From Phycisphaerales bacterium (GTDB taxonomy: Bacteria > Planctomycetota > Phycisphaerae > Phycisphaerales > SM1A02), in assembly GCA_029260575.1 (NCBI GenBank), contig JAJDDB010000035.1:310001-374000 (forward strand): a DNA stretch of 64,000 nucleotides. Direction: 5' to 3'. The position numbers and the translations under genes are program-made. Of the stretch, positions 45,168-56,811 are shown piece by piece (position 1 is the first letter of the stretch; every line of letters starts with the position of its first letter). Under the pieces are notes generated by a model, which made no database searches, had not been told where the DNA came from, and worked only from the letters and a program-made list of their open reading frames with translations.

Positions 45168-45565
45168 TGCGTTCGTCACCGAACATTCCCGAAGGCGCTG
45201 AACGCGTGTTTGAAGCAGAATCACTCTTCCATGCGCAAACACTGGTTGCGGTGCTTGCAGATCACGACATCGAAGCACTGGCTGCGCCTCACATTCAACA
45301 CGGCACAGGCGTGCATCCAGATGCAGCTACCGGCCCTATCCCCGTTATAACCCGCGCTGCCGATGCTGCCGAAGCTCGTGCGATTCTTGCTGACGTCGCG
45401 GCCAATGCGCAACACATCGACTGGGACAGTGAAATCGAACACGAAGCGGCAGCGCCGCAGATGCGCACGGGCGGCATGCCTCTGGTTGCCCGGCTGGGTC
45501 TCATCGCTGGACTTCTCATTCTTGGATTGATTTTCATCGGAATGATTCTGACGATCGTGCTGTAA
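45164..45565 (+). CDS. Small DUF2007-like protein with a C-terminal membrane helix
   Basis: The protein has 133 residues. The N-terminus 'ERVFEAESLFHAQTLVAVLADHDIEAL' and the later 'PVITRAADAAEARAILADV' follow the DUF2007 pattern (a small domain proposed to be signal-transducing: a 'v..a....A..l...L...gI.a' opening and 'v.V...d...A...l'). The last 28 residues form a membrane helix ('RLGLIAGLLILGLIFIGMILTIVL'). The ATG overlaps the stop of the preceding gene (ATGA), so it is translated in the same unit. It is convergent with the PDZ gene with only 21 bases between. Confidence 0.7.
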   Translation: MMRSSPNIPEGAERVFEAESLFHAQTLVAVLADHDIEALAAPHIQHGTGVHPDAATGPIPVITRAADAAEARAILADVAANAQHIDWDSEIEHEAAAPQMRTGGMPLVARLGLIAGLLILGLIFIGMILTIVL

Positions 45566-45586
45566 CCGGCAATGACAGGCTACGTT

Positions 45587-46669
45587 TCATCGACGATCAA
45601 TCATGAGTTCAGCGCAACGGTTGTACACATCTGTGAGGTACTTGCGATGTTTTCGGGAATTGCTGCGATTGTTTATCTGCTGCTGCAAGTCTGACAATCG
45701 CGTCTGCCAGACCTGCGTCATTGTAGATCGCCGAATTCGCCCGTCCGCAATCTTCTTCTTCTCGCGAATAATGGCCTGCACATAACGGTGCTGCTCAACA
45801 AGCTTGAATTCGTCGTTTGTCTTGGCGATGACGCGCCCGCGTGTTTTCGCAGGATCAACAGCAGGATCCAGACGCAGCACTCTTGAATGATCTCCGAAAT
45901 TCAGAGTCAATTGATTTGCTCGCCGCTCGCGTTCTTCAATCACGGGCCCGTCGCGCTGAACGAACCCGTTCTGGTCCAGTAATTTTTCTGCAGATCCGAG
46001 TACGACTGCGATCTTCATTTCGTCATAGAGTAGCAACCCCTCTTCATCGCGCAGAGCGTTGCCCATGTCATCACGCCTGACGCGTTGCACAGTCAAGTCC
46101 AGGGATTCACCTGGTAATCGTTCTTGGGCGGCACGAATCAGTTCCTGAGCGTTTGCAATTTCAATATCATCAATGTGCGTAATAAGATCATTGATCCGCA
46201 GGACATGCTGCGCCGGAAGGTCGGGAAGAAGCCCATTTACTTTCACCGGCATCTGGCCGCGTGGCATGCTGATACCAAGGGCCCCGCGCGGCCGCTCCAC
46301 AAGATTCATGCGCGCCGCTGACAGTAATCGATGCCGTTGTTCCAAGCTGATCGCGCCGCTGCGCAGCATCGTCCGCACCTGCTGAATATCCGCACCAAAA
46401 TTCACAAAATCCTGCAGCGCCTTTTCCCGGTCTGCAAAGTACTGCGAGTCAAACCGCGACACTATTGCGCGCAATTCCTGCGGCACAGCAACATCACGAT
46501 CGTCTACAGCATCAAGCTCGGCATCCGCAGACTGCTCGGGCTGCTGTGGCGCGAACGGTGAATCGGGATTCACCGGCACAACCTGCTGCGCATTGACTGT
46601 CAACACGCACCCAGCGAGCGACAGTCCCGCTGCAATGACTGACCCGAGATGGCCTGTGCGCCGCGTCAT
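45587..46669 (-). CDS. Exported PDZ-domain protein
   Basis: The protein has 360 residues. A signal peptide covers about residues 1-28. 'LAGC' at residues 18-21 could be a lipobox, so it may be a lipoprotein. The middle contains a PDZ-like segment: 'RGALGISMPRGQMPVKVNGLLPDLPAQHVLRINDLITHIDDIEI' (residues about 128-172) followed by 'GESLDLTVQRVRRD'. The rest is helical and basic, ending in an Arg/Lys-rich coiled segment. No protease domain is visible. Its ATG overlaps the stop of the upstream kinase gene by 4 bases. Confidence 0.78.
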   Translation of the reverse strand: MTRRTGHLGSVIAAGLSLAGCVLTVNAQQVVPVNPDSPFAPQQPEQSADAELDAVDDRDVAVPQELRAIVSRFDSQYFADREKALQDFVNFGADIQQVRTMLRSGAISLEQRHRLLSAARMNLVERPRGALGISMPRGQMPVKVNGLLPDLPAQHVLRINDLITHIDDIEIANAQELIRAAQERLPGESLDLTVQRVRRDDMGNALRDEEGLLLYDEMKIAVVLGSAEKLLDQNGFVQRDGPVIEERERRANQLTLNFGDHSRVLRLDPAVDPAKTRGRVIAKTNDEFKLVEQHRYVQAIIREKKKIADGRIRRSTMTQVWQTRLSDLQQQINNRSNSRKHRKYLTDVYNRCAELMIDRR

Positions 46670-47778
46670 TTTGAAGAATCCGTCTCCGTGCCAGAGTCCC
46701 GCAGGAACTGCGTAAGTTTAGCGGCACGCGGCCGAAGCCAGCGGACTTTGTCATGCACCATCGCCAGGAACGATTGTCCGGACAAATGTGCGAATCGGCC
46801 GGCTGCTGCGATCGGGAGCACGCTTTCCACAATCATTGCCTCGATAATCAGCCACGGCAGCGCATCGATCTCCGCATCCGTCAACGGGCTGGCAACTGTC
46901 TGTTCGTACCCGTCCAGCAGCGCCCGGATGCGGCGATGACTCACACCCTGCGGCCAGTCCGCAGGGTGATCAACGTCGCCGGTTCGCATGGAAAACTGCA
47001 GCGCAGCATTGGCAACATCGATCATGCGCGGTGCCATTCGTGCTGAATCAAAGTCCAATGCTGCGACAACTTTGCCATCGCGCAGCAGAAGATTGCCCGG
47101 ATGCCAGTCGCCATGCACAACTTTGGACGGCCACTGTTCAAGGCCGAGATCGGTGACCCGCTCGCGGGCTTCGGCATACGCCTCATCCAGTTCACTGGTC
47201 ATCGAGAGCAGCGTTTCCGGATCTGCATCAACGGAAACGCGCTGCACGGATTCAGGAAGTTGTTGCAACGGACTTGCAAGGTCCATGCCGTGATACGTGC
47301 CGTTTGGCGGCGAAAAACTACTTTCAAAATCAGCGACCGCAGAATGCAGCCGACCAAGCGCCCTGCCTGATTCGGTGGCAGCCCGGCGATCTGTTGCCGG
47401 TCGTGTGCCGTGGACAAATTCAAACAACTCATACGTCTGCCCCCGCAGTTGCAGCAGACTGTTGTGTTCATCGCGCGTGCCGAATAACCGCGGCACCGGG
47501 TAATGCACGCTCTTGAGATACAGCATCAATTCATGCGCGAATGCCACCCGATACGGATCTTCCCGACCGGGCGCACGTCGTTTGAGCAGATATTCACTAC
47601 TGCGCGTCACGATGCGCAGCTTCGGCGAACGGCGCGAGCCGAACGGAAACTCACGAATGCTCGTGATGACATCCAGCTCGTAATGACTGAGCACCATCGC
47701 AAGTTCCGACGGCTCAAAGCGATCACGAGCAGCGCCATGCTCTGCGACAGGTCCGAGATGCGAAGGCGGTTCATACAT
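46666..47778 (-). CDS. Aminoglycoside phosphotransferase (APH)-like kinase
   Basis: The protein has 370 residues. The APH/choline kinase fold is shown by 'YLLKRRAPGREDPYRVAFAH' (nucleotide-binding Lys), the Brenner motif 'VVHGDWHPGNLLLRDGKVVAALDFDSARM' read in two parts (HGDWHPGNLL, then DFD for the metal), and a helical C-terminus. The substrate is unknown. Relatives phosphorylate homoserine, choline, sugars or fructosamine. It sits between yicC and the PDZ gene on the minus strand and shares a 4-base overlap with the latter. Confidence 0.85.
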   Translation of the reverse strand: MYEPPSHLGPVAEHGAARDRFEPSELAMVLSHYELDVITSIREFPFGSRRSPKLRIVTRSSEYLLKRRAPGREDPYRVAFAHELMLYLKSVHYPVPRLFGTRDEHNSLLQLRGQTYELFEFVHGTRPATDRRAATESGRALGRLHSAVADFESSFSPPNGTYHGMDLASPLQQLPESVQRVSVDADPETLLSMTSELDEAYAEARERVTDLGLEQWPSKVVHGDWHPGNLLLRDGKVVAALDFDSARMAPRMIDVANAALQFSMRTGDVDHPADWPQGVSHRRIRALLDGYEQTVASPLTDAEIDALPWLIIEAMIVESVLPIAAAGRFAHLSGQSFLAMVHDKVRWLRPRAAKLTQFLRDSGTETDSSK

Positions 47779-47912
47779 GTTGCAAAGCCAAGAAACCGGA
47801 AAACCAAACAGCCAAACATGTGCGGGGCAGCACAGAAGTCTACCGAACCGAACCGCTCGAACAGCGCATCGCAGCGGAATTTCGAGCTGTTTGGCGGTCC
47901 GGCTGTCTGCGT

Positions 47913-48800
47913 TTACTCGACGTTGTGCGACTGTTCCTTGATGCGGTCGATCGTGCTCTTGATCTCGACGATGCGTCGGCTGACTTCCACGTCAAGGCAT
48001 TTGCTGGCAATCGTGTTTGCCTCACGCAGCATCTCCTGGCTCAGGAAATCAAGCGTGCGCCCGACCGGGTCGGTCGTCTCAGAATCAATCAACTCGGCAA
48101 ACTGGACCAGGTGTCCCTGCAACCGCGACACTTCCTCTGCTATGTCCGAGCGCTCTGCGTAGACCGCAACTTCACGAAGTACATCCTCTTCCCGGATCGC
48201 TGCACCGGATTCCTTCAGAAGCGACTCCATGCGCTGCCGAAGCCGCTGTTGGTACTGATCAAGCACGCCCGGCACGCGCGTCTGAATAACCCCAAGGTGA
48301 GTCGCAATCGCATCACAATGGGTTTTCAGATCATCATGCACGACCACACCCTCGCGGGTGCGCATGTCCAGCACACGATCACATGCCTGCTTGATCAGAT
48401 TCGACAACGCAGAGCGGGCTTGCTCCATGCGCTGCTCGCCGGTGTCGTTGACAAGCACGCCGGGCAATTCCAGCAGTGAGCCGAGATCAACCCGAGCTGC
48501 GTCGTGGTCGATTCCCTGCACCGACATGATCTGATCGAGGTACCGCCGAAGCGCTTTGCTGTTGATCTGCGCTGCCGCGGCTGCTGATGTGTCGCTGAAC
48601 TTGACCGTTACGACAATCGTCCCGCGGTTCAATCGTCTGGCGACAAGCGATTCCAGCTCCGCTTCGAGGCCTTGCAGTTCATCAGGCAGGCGCAACTGGC
48701 TCTTGAAATATTTATTGTTCAGCGAGCGAATCTCGACCAGATAATGTGCGCCATCCACATCAGTCGAAGCGCTGCCGAAGCCCGTCATCGATCGGATCAT
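47913..48800 (-). CDS. yicC: YicC-family endoribonuclease
   Basis: The protein has 295 residues, the typical length. The N-terminus 'MIRSMTGFGSASTDVDG' and 'VEIRSLNNKYFKSQLRLPDEL' are the YicC signature. The C-terminal DUF1732 part has 'EEDVLREVAVYAERSDIAEEVSRL' and 'GRTLDFLSQEMLREANTIASK'. YicC proteins are RNA-cleaving enzymes linked to stationary phase. The gene starts 6 bases after the secG stop and has a CGGAG 9 bases before the ATG, so it is likely in the tpiA-secG-yicC unit. Downstream the gap to the kinase gene is 134 bases without further genes. Confidence 0.95.
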   Translation of the reverse strand: MIRSMTGFGSASTDVDGAHYLVEIRSLNNKYFKSQLRLPDELQGLEAELESLVARRLNRGTIVVTVKFSDTSAAAAAQINSKALRRYLDQIMSVQGIDHDAARVDLGSLLELPGVLVNDTGEQRMEQARSALSNLIKQACDRVLDMRTREGVVVHDDLKTHCDAIATHLGVIQTRVPGVLDQYQQRLRQRMESLLKESGAAIREEDVLREVAVYAERSDIAEEVSRLQGHLVQFAELIDSETTDPVGRTLDFLSQEMLREANTIASKCLDVEVSRRIVEIKSTIDRIKEQSHNVE

Positions 48801-48806
48801 CGAGCG

Positions 48807-49199
48807 TTACTCCGGCTGTTGGGCGTCATCAGCATCGCTGTCCGGCGTTGTTGGCAAGGCGCTGCTGTTGGCGCCGTCCACCGGGCTCGGCGTCGTGGGC
48901 AAACCACTTTCCGGATCGCCGACCTGCGACGTCTGCGTAGCCGGTTGGGCGGTGCTTTCAGTTTCCACAAGGTTCAAACTTACTGCCAGACCAAGCCAGA
49001 GGACGAAGCCGATCACAGTAATCACAGTCAATGCATCACCAACTCTGCCGCCGAAGACAGTATCTGTGCCGCCGCCGCCAGCCCCGCCGAACGCGCCCGC
49101 AAGGCCGCCGCCGGTTGGTCGCTGCACAAGAATCACCAGAACCATCGCTGCGGAGATGATGATGAATACGACTGTCAAAATGCCGAATGTGGGGTTCAT
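48807..49199 (-). CDS. secG: Protein translocase subunit SecG
   Basis: The protein has 130 residues from the ATG at 49199. Two membrane helices are present: 'LTVVFIIISAAMVLVILVQRP' and 'VGDALTVITVIGFVLWLGLAVSL'. Between them is the SecG core 'GGLAGAFGGAGGGGTDTVFGG'. SecG joins SecYE in the cytoplasmic membrane and assists SecA. The last 50 residues are Ser/Pro/Thr/Asp-rich and unstructured, longer than usual. tpiA lies upstream at 79 bases, a common bacterial neighbour of secG. Confidence 0.95.
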   Translation of the reverse strand: MNPTFGILTVVFIIISAAMVLVILVQRPTGGGLAGAFGGAGGGGTDTVFGGRVGDALTVITVIGFVLWLGLAVSLNLVETESTAQPATQTSQVGDPESGLPTTPSPVDGANSSALPTTPDSDADDAQQPE

Positions 49200-49278
49200 A
49201 TCTGCTGCTTCCAACTTCGCCCGAACCTCTGCCGGGCCTGTTCATGTGCCTGTCCCACCGTGGCAGGCAAGCCTGAGC

Positions 49279-50055
49279 TTAGGCCGTTGCCCCGACCGTA
49301 GAGCGGACAATATCAAGGAATTGATCTGCCTTGAGAGACGCTCCGCCGACCAGAAATCCGTCAATATCCGGCTGCTGGTACAACGCCGCCGCATTGCTCG
49401 GCTTCACTGACCCACCATATTGGATCCGCGTCACCGCTGCTGTCGCTTCATCATAGAGACCAGCCAGCGTTGTGCGAATCTGCGCATGTACCGCCTGGGC
49501 GTCCTCAGGGGTTGCGGTACGCCCGGTCCCAATTGCCCAGACTGGCTCATACGCAATCACCACCTGCCGCATCTGCTCCACACGTATCTGCTCCAGCCCG
49601 GCCCGAAGCTGATCAACTGTGACCTGCTGAGTCTGGCCTGCCTCGCGTTGGACCATTGTTTCACCGATGCACAGCACACCCGTAAGCCCTGCCGCCAGCG
49701 CAGTGTGCAGCTTGCGATTGAGCAGAAAATCGTCCTCGCCGATGACATGCCTGCGTTCGCTGTGGCCGACGAGCACAATCTCAACATCCAGATCGATAAG
49801 CATTTCCGCGCTGACTTCGCCGGTGAACGCGCCGTTGGGTTCGTGATAGAGATCCTGGGCTCCGAGCAGGATCGCATGGTGACCGAGCTTCGCGCCAACC
49901 GGGTTCAGATACGGGAACGGTGGAAACAACGCGACATCGCAGCCGGCAGTGCATGTCTGGCACTGCGCAACAACATCCTCAACCAGTTCCACAGCGCTGG
50001 CGAGGTTCGTATTCATCTTCCAGTTGCCGCCGACAATCGGCCGTCGCGTGCTCAT
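49279..50055 (-). CDS. tpiA: Triosephosphate isomerase
   Basis: The protein has 258 residues from the ATG at 50055. 'PIVGGNWKMNTN' holds the N-terminal Asn and Lys, 'EIVLVGHSERRHVIGEDD' carries the catalytic His, 'VVIAYEPVWAIGTGRTATPE' has the catalytic Glu and 'RIQYGGSVKPSNAA' closes the phosphate site. The enzyme interconverts glyceraldehyde-3-phosphate and dihydroxyacetone phosphate. The frame is open up to 50139, but the standard family start is the ATG chosen, with AGGGG 8 bases upstream. It heads the tpiA-secG-yicC run and is divergent from alaS. Confidence 0.97.
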   Translation of the reverse strand: MSTRRPIVGGNWKMNTNLASAVELVEDVVAQCQTCTAGCDVALFPPFPYLNPVGAKLGHHAILLGAQDLYHEPNGAFTGEVSAEMLIDLDVEIVLVGHSERRHVIGEDDFLLNRKLHTALAAGLTGVLCIGETMVQREAGQTQQVTVDQLRAGLEQIRVEQMRQVVIAYEPVWAIGTGRTATPEDAQAVHAQIRTTLAGLYDEATAAVTRIQYGGSVKPSNAAALYQQPDIDGFLVGGASLKADQFLDIVRSTVGATA

Positions 50056-50216
50056 GGCCACACCCCTGTTTCGAACGCAACACGATACCTGATTTACCGG
50101 CAAAGCCCAGCATGTCCCGATGCTGAGAACTGAACGCACAAAATCTCCCGCTACCCCCCCCTGTAGTTAGCGCTTCGGGCCGGTTCTTTGGAATCATCGC
50201 CGCCCGATTGATGCCC

Positions 50217-50222
50217 TACACT
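50217..50222 (+). promoter_or_regulatory. Candidate -10 box (TACACT) of alaS
   Basis: TACACT ends 9 bases before the ATG at 50232 with no Shine-Dalgarno site. An upstream ATG at 50208 would lie before the box, so 50232 is favoured. A run of eight C lies at 50154-50161 in the same gap. Confidence 0.4.
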
Positions 50223-50231
50223 ATCCTTCCC

Positions 50232-53272
<3,041 letters not shown>

Positions 53273-53276
<4 letters not shown>

Positions 53277-53695
53277 CTCAAGACAACGACAAGTCGCAAT
53301 CCTTTGGCTTCAACCGCCCGCGGGATGAAACGCAGCCGCCGAACGATGGCGCAGCACACGGCACCATCAAGCAGGCAACTGAATCTGAAGTGCTGCAATT
53401 TGTCACGCCGCTCAAGAGTTTTGAGCAGCAGATCGGCGAGCATGTCATGCGTGCGCTTGCTGCACCGGAGACTGTCGCTGTAGTCACTGCTGTTGTTGTT
53501 GGCCCCGACGGGCAACAGCGCATCGTCTCGGCTGCGCTTGATCCGAAAATGATGACACAGGTGCAACAGATGTTTGGTGAAGCTGCTGAGCAGCGCACGG
53601 AGGAAATCCCCTGCGTCGGTTTTCATTGCTACATCAATCCAAAGGACGATTCGAAATCCAGGACTGACGACGAATCAAAAAGTGCGGAATCATGA
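53273..53695 (+). CDS. Small soluble protein of unknown function
   Basis: The protein has 140 residues. No family is recognised. The middle is ordered: 'GEHVMRALAAPETVAVVTAVVVGPDGQQRIVSAALDPKMMTQVQQMF' (residues about 60-105) looks like a small alpha/beta domain. The ends are polar and probably disordered. A single 'PCVGFHCYI' contains two Cys five residues apart. The ATG overlaps the alaS stop (ATGA) and its own stop overlaps the next ATG, so it is translated in one unit with alaS and the isomerase-like gene. Confidence 0.72.
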
Positions 53696-54567
53696 CGACA
53701 CCTCTTTACAAAATCTCCCTTGCCCAGTGGTCGTTGCACCGCACGATCGAATCTGGCGAACTGGACCCGCTGGATTTTCCGAAGTACGCGCTGCAGCAAT
53801 TCGGTATTGACGCAGTGGAATACGTGAATCGTTGTTTCGGCGAGATGCCGACCGATGACACGTTTGGCGAACTGAAGACGCGTTGCGACGACCTTGGAGT
53901 GCATTCGCTGCTGATCATGATCGATCGCGAGGGTGATCTCGGCCACGCAGATGATGCCGAGCGCACGCGCGCGGTTGAGAATCATTACAAATGGGTCGAA
54001 CGCGCCGCACAACTCGGCTGCCACAGTATCCGCGTCAACGCAAAATCCACCGGCACGCCGAACGAACAACACGATCGTGTCGTTGACGGACTGACCCGGC
54101 TGAGCAAATTCGCAGCGCCGCACAACATCAACGTGCTGGTCGAAAACCATGGCGGGTTGTCTTCCACCGGCACCTGGCTCACTGGCGTCATGGAAACCGT
54201 CAACATGCCCAACTGCGGAACACTGCCGGACTTCGGAAACTTCTTCCTCGGCAACAACTGGTTCGATGAAACCCAGCGCAACGATCCCGCAATGTGGTAC
54301 GACCGGTACCACGGCGTCGCAGAACTTATGCCGTTTGCAAAAGCTGTCAGCGCCAAGAGCAACAGCTTCAATGCGCACGGCAACGAAGTCGAAACCGATT
54401 ACCTGCGCATGATGCAGATTGTCCTCAATGCCGGCTATCACGGCCACGTCGGCATCGAATACGAAGGCAACGACCTGTCCGAGCACGACGGCATCCTCGC
54501 CACGAAGCATCTCCTGGAGCGCGTGCGCAATACGATTGAAGCACAGTCGACCGCATACACCGCATGA
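53692..54567 (+). CDS. Sugar phosphate isomerase/epimerase-like TIM-barrel protein
   Basis: The protein has 291 residues of the AP endonuclease 2 / xylose isomerase-like TIM barrel. Typical strand ends are seen: 'FGIDAVEYVNRCF', 'GCHSIRVNAKS', 'HNINVLVENHGGLSS' (metal Glu), 'CGTLPDFGNFF' (Asp) and a late 'HVGIEYEGNDLSEHDGI' (Glu). It would use a divalent metal and act on a sugar or inositol derivative; the substrate is not known. There is no signal peptide, unlike many planctomycete relatives. It overlaps the small gene upstream by 4 bases. Confidence 0.88.
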   Translation: MTTPLYKISLAQWSLHRTIESGELDPLDFPKYALQQFGIDAVEYVNRCFGEMPTDDTFGELKTRCDDLGVHSLLIMIDREGDLGHADDAERTRAVENHYKWVERAAQLGCHSIRVNAKSTGTPNEQHDRVVDGLTRLSKFAAPHNINVLVENHGGLSSTGTWLTGVMETVNMPNCGTLPDFGNFFLGNNWFDETQRNDPAMWYDRYHGVAELMPFAKAVSAKSNSFNAHGNEVETDYLRMMQIVLNAGYHGHVGIEYEGNDLSEHDGILATKHLLERVRNTIEAQSTAYTA

Positions 54568-54579
54568 TCAAACATCAAC

Positions 54580-54585
54580 TACAAT
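54580..54585 (+). promoter_or_regulatory. Candidate -10 box (TACAAT) of the dehydrogenase gene
   Basis: TACAAT ends 6 bases before the ATG at 54592, with no Shine-Dalgarno site between. Confidence 0.4.
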
Positions 54586-54591
54586 GCGACC

Positions 54592-55623
54592 ATGCAAGCC
54601 GTCACGATCACGAAGCAGGGAACCCCTGTCACACCGAACGTCAAGGTTGTCAACGACTGGCCTGCGCCGCAACCCAAACCCGGCGAGGCGCTCGTGCGCA
54701 CAGAAGCCTCGGCTCTGAACCACCTCGACCTGTGGGTCGGCACGGGACTGCCGGGCATTGATCTGGACTATCCCCGTATCGGCGGCTCCGACGGCGCGGG
54801 CATCATCGAACAGGTCGGCCCCGGCGTGGATGAATCCTGGATCGGCCGGCGCGTGCTGCTGCGCGCGAACATGCCGATCAACGATGCGCCCATGCCCGGG
54901 CAACCGCCGACCACGCCGGACATCACGATGATCGGCGAGCACATCAACGGCGCACATACTGCGAAATTCTGCGCGCCAATTGCAAACCTGTTGGACATCG
55001 GCGACACCGATCCGATTACTGCTGCTGCGTTCGGACTGACGCACCTTACTGCGTGGCGCATGCTTCTGACCCGCGCGCAACTTCAAGCCGGCCAAACCGT
55101 GCTGATCCCTGGCATCGGTGGTGGCGTGGCCACAGCATTGCTGAACATTGCCAAACACTTTGGCTGTACAACAATTGTCACCAGCCGCCATCAGTGGAAG
55201 CTCGACCGCGCGATCGAACTCGGAGCTGATCATGCGATACTCGACGACGGCAGCGACTGGTCGAAACAGGTGCGCAGCGCAACCGGTCGCCGTGGTGTCG
55301 ACATCTGCGCTGATTCCGTCGGCAAGGCGATCCATCTGTTGTGTATCAAGTCGCTGACGCGTGGCGGCGTGTATGTGACCTGTGGCTGCACGAGCGGGTC
55401 CGACGCCACGACTGATCTTGCGCGCGTCTTCTGGAATCAGCTTTCGATTCTTGGTTCGACGATGGGGACACACGATGAATTTCATCAGGTGGTGTCGCTG
55501 CTGCGAAGCGGCGCAGTCAAACCTGTGATCGACAGAACGTATCCAGCTCACGAGGCAGCGGAGGCGTTCAGCCGACTTGAATCGGGTGAACAGTTCGGCA
55601 AGATCGTCTTGAATTGGAGTTGA
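54592..55623 (+). CDS. Medium-chain alcohol dehydrogenase / quinone reductase-like protein
   Basis: The protein has 343 residues. An N-terminal GroES-like domain contains 'GEALVRTEASALNHLDLWVG' and 'PRIGGSDGAGIIEQVG'. A Rossmann domain follows with 'QTVLIPGIGGGVATALLNIAKHFG' (NAD(P)-binding, read as GIGGGVA) and a tail 'VKPVIDRTYPAHEAAEAFSRLESGEQFGKIVL'. The four-Cys structural zinc loop is replaced by a Pro-rich loop ('NMPINDAPMPGQPPTTP'), and the catalytic Cys is Asn (NHLD). So it is a zinc-free MDR enzyme, perhaps a quinone or enoyl reductase. It follows the isomerase-like gene by 24 bases and has a TACAAT box just before the start. Confidence 0.9.
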   Translation: MQAVTITKQGTPVTPNVKVVNDWPAPQPKPGEALVRTEASALNHLDLWVGTGLPGIDLDYPRIGGSDGAGIIEQVGPGVDESWIGRRVLLRANMPINDAPMPGQPPTTPDITMIGEHINGAHTAKFCAPIANLLDIGDTDPITAAAFGLTHLTAWRMLLTRAQLQAGQTVLIPGIGGGVATALLNIAKHFGCTTIVTSRHQWKLDRAIELGADHAILDDGSDWSKQVRSATGRRGVDICADSVGKAIHLLCIKSLTRGGVYVTCGCTSGSDATTDLARVFWNQLSILGSTMGTHDEFHQVVSLLRSGAVKPVIDRTYPAHEAAEAFSRLESGEQFGKIVLNWS

Positions 55624-55733
55624 AGTCACATGCAACATGCCGGTGGGTTCTTTGAATCGCTCATTCTGCAAATGCATTGCACGGGGAATGAACCATGTTG
55701 AAGTAGCGCGCTCAAGTCTTTGCACTTCTGACA

Positions 55734-56297
55734 TTGATTGGTGGAGCAGCAGGCTGCGCTTCATCTGACAGTCAAGACAAGAACGTTCGTGAAACGACAA
55801 CCCAACCATCCGCGACAGACATTCAGGATGTCATGCGTGCGAAGCTCACGTACACGCAGGCGATTGTGGAAGCGCTGGCGATATCTGATTACAAGCAGAT
55901 TGAGCACAATGCGATGCGGCTTGTCGATCTCAGTCAGCAAGGTGGCTGGATGGTGCATGACACCATGGCGTATGCGGGACTCAGCGACGACTTTCGCAAT
56001 CGCGCGCGAACACTTGCTATGGGTTCGCTCCGCAATGATCTGGACTTGACAACTGACCATTATGCGCAACTGCTCGATTCATGCATTGCCTGCCACGACC
56101 ATTTGAAACAGCAAAGACAGACCAAAGACATGCCGGGTGCCGTGTCCTCCATTCTCGAAACTGATTTGGATATCCGTGCTCGTGCGGATGATGCGCGCCG
56201 CAGAGATTTGACCAACACGATATTGGCGTTGCTGCAAAAGAGACAACGCCCGGTCCCCCCTCCATCCGGACCGGGCGCTGCGAATGTCGTGTATTGA
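55734..56297 (+). CDS. Probable haem-binding (CxxCH) lipoprotein with a broken start
   Basis: The open frame from a TTG at 55734 gives 187 residues. The body has 'MRAKLTYTQAIVEALAISDY', 'LRNDLDLTTDHYAQLLDSCIACHDHL': CIACH is a c-type haem site, and the four-helix pattern resembles cytochrome c'. The N-terminus ends in GGAAGC, a lipobox. The natural signal peptide lies upstream in frame: ATG TTG AAG at 55695, with GGGGA before it, but the next codon is TAG (55704-55706). After it the frame reads R A Q V F A L L T L I G G A A G C. So the gene is either inactivated by a nonsense change, started at a weak CTG/TTG, or affected by a sequence error. It may not be exported as it stands. Confidence 0.6.
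   Translation: MIGGAAGCASSDSQDKNVRETTTQPSATDIQDVMRAKLTYTQAIVEALAISDYKQIEHNAMRLVDLSQQGGWMVHDTMAYAGLSDDFRNRARTLAMGSLRNDLDLTTDHYAQLLDSCIACHDHLKQQRQTKDMPGAVSSILETDLDIRARADDARRRDLTNTILALLQKRQRPVPPPSGPGAANVVY
56248..56278. repeat. Perfect 10-base inverted repeat inside the 3' end of the cytochrome-like gene
   Basis: CGCCCGGTCC at 56248-56257 pairs fully with GGACCGGGCG at 56269-56278 around an 11-base loop. It lies inside the coding region, and no T-run follows. It may slow transcription between the two convergent genes. Confidence 0.45.
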
Positions 56298-56307
56298 CCG
56301 TGACCAG

Positions 56308-56811
56308 TTACGCTGCGGAGCGGAATTGATCCTGATCGTTGTTGCTGGGCGCAGTTTGGGTGCCGTCGAATTCGCCATCGATCAACTGACCGGTAAATAC
56401 AGCTTTCCATGCGGGATTCACAAACAGCGCGATCAGTATCACCGGGTAGACGAGCGCGATGATTGTGCCCACGCCGAACGCGCTGAGCAGAACGGCTTTG
56501 CCGACGCTGTTGACGATTGCAAGTGTCGCAGCAGCGAGACTGAAATTTCGCCCCCACGGCGCGACTTTGAGTACGCCGATGCCGGAAATAAACAACAACG
56601 CCGCAATGGTGAGGCTGAATAGTCCGAGAAGTGCGTGTGCGCCGCCGACCGCAGCAGCCTGGCCGGCAGTTTCTGCTTCTGCTGCTGATCCGATGATCGC
56701 CAGAACGCCGCCGCCGAGCACAGTCAGAAGCGAGCCGATGCACCACAGCGAACCAAAGATGATGTTCAGAATGCCGATTGCGGTCATTCCGCTGGTGCGT
56801 TGCGTGGGCAT
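56308..56811 (-). CDS. Small four-helix membrane protein of unknown function
   Basis: The protein has 167 residues. Four hydrophobic helices are seen: 'GILNIIFGSLWCIGSLLTVLGG', 'AHALLGLFSLTIAALLFISGIGVL', 'FSLAAATLAIVNSVGKAVLLSA' and 'IIALVYPVILIALFVNPAWK'. This fits the small membrane proteins with 'G.l.i..g...l....' repeats that are frequent in planctomycetes, but no function is known. AAGGAA lies 7 bases before the ATG. It is convergent with the cytochrome-like gene. Confidence 0.75.
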   Translation of the reverse strand: MPTQRTSGMTAIGILNIIFGSLWCIGSLLTVLGGGVLAIIGSAAEAETAGQAAAVGGAHALLGLFSLTIAALLFISGIGVLKVAPWGRNFSLAAATLAIVNSVGKAVLLSAFGVGTIIALVYPVILIALFVNPAWKAVFTGQLIDGEFDGTQTAPSNNDQDQFRSAA

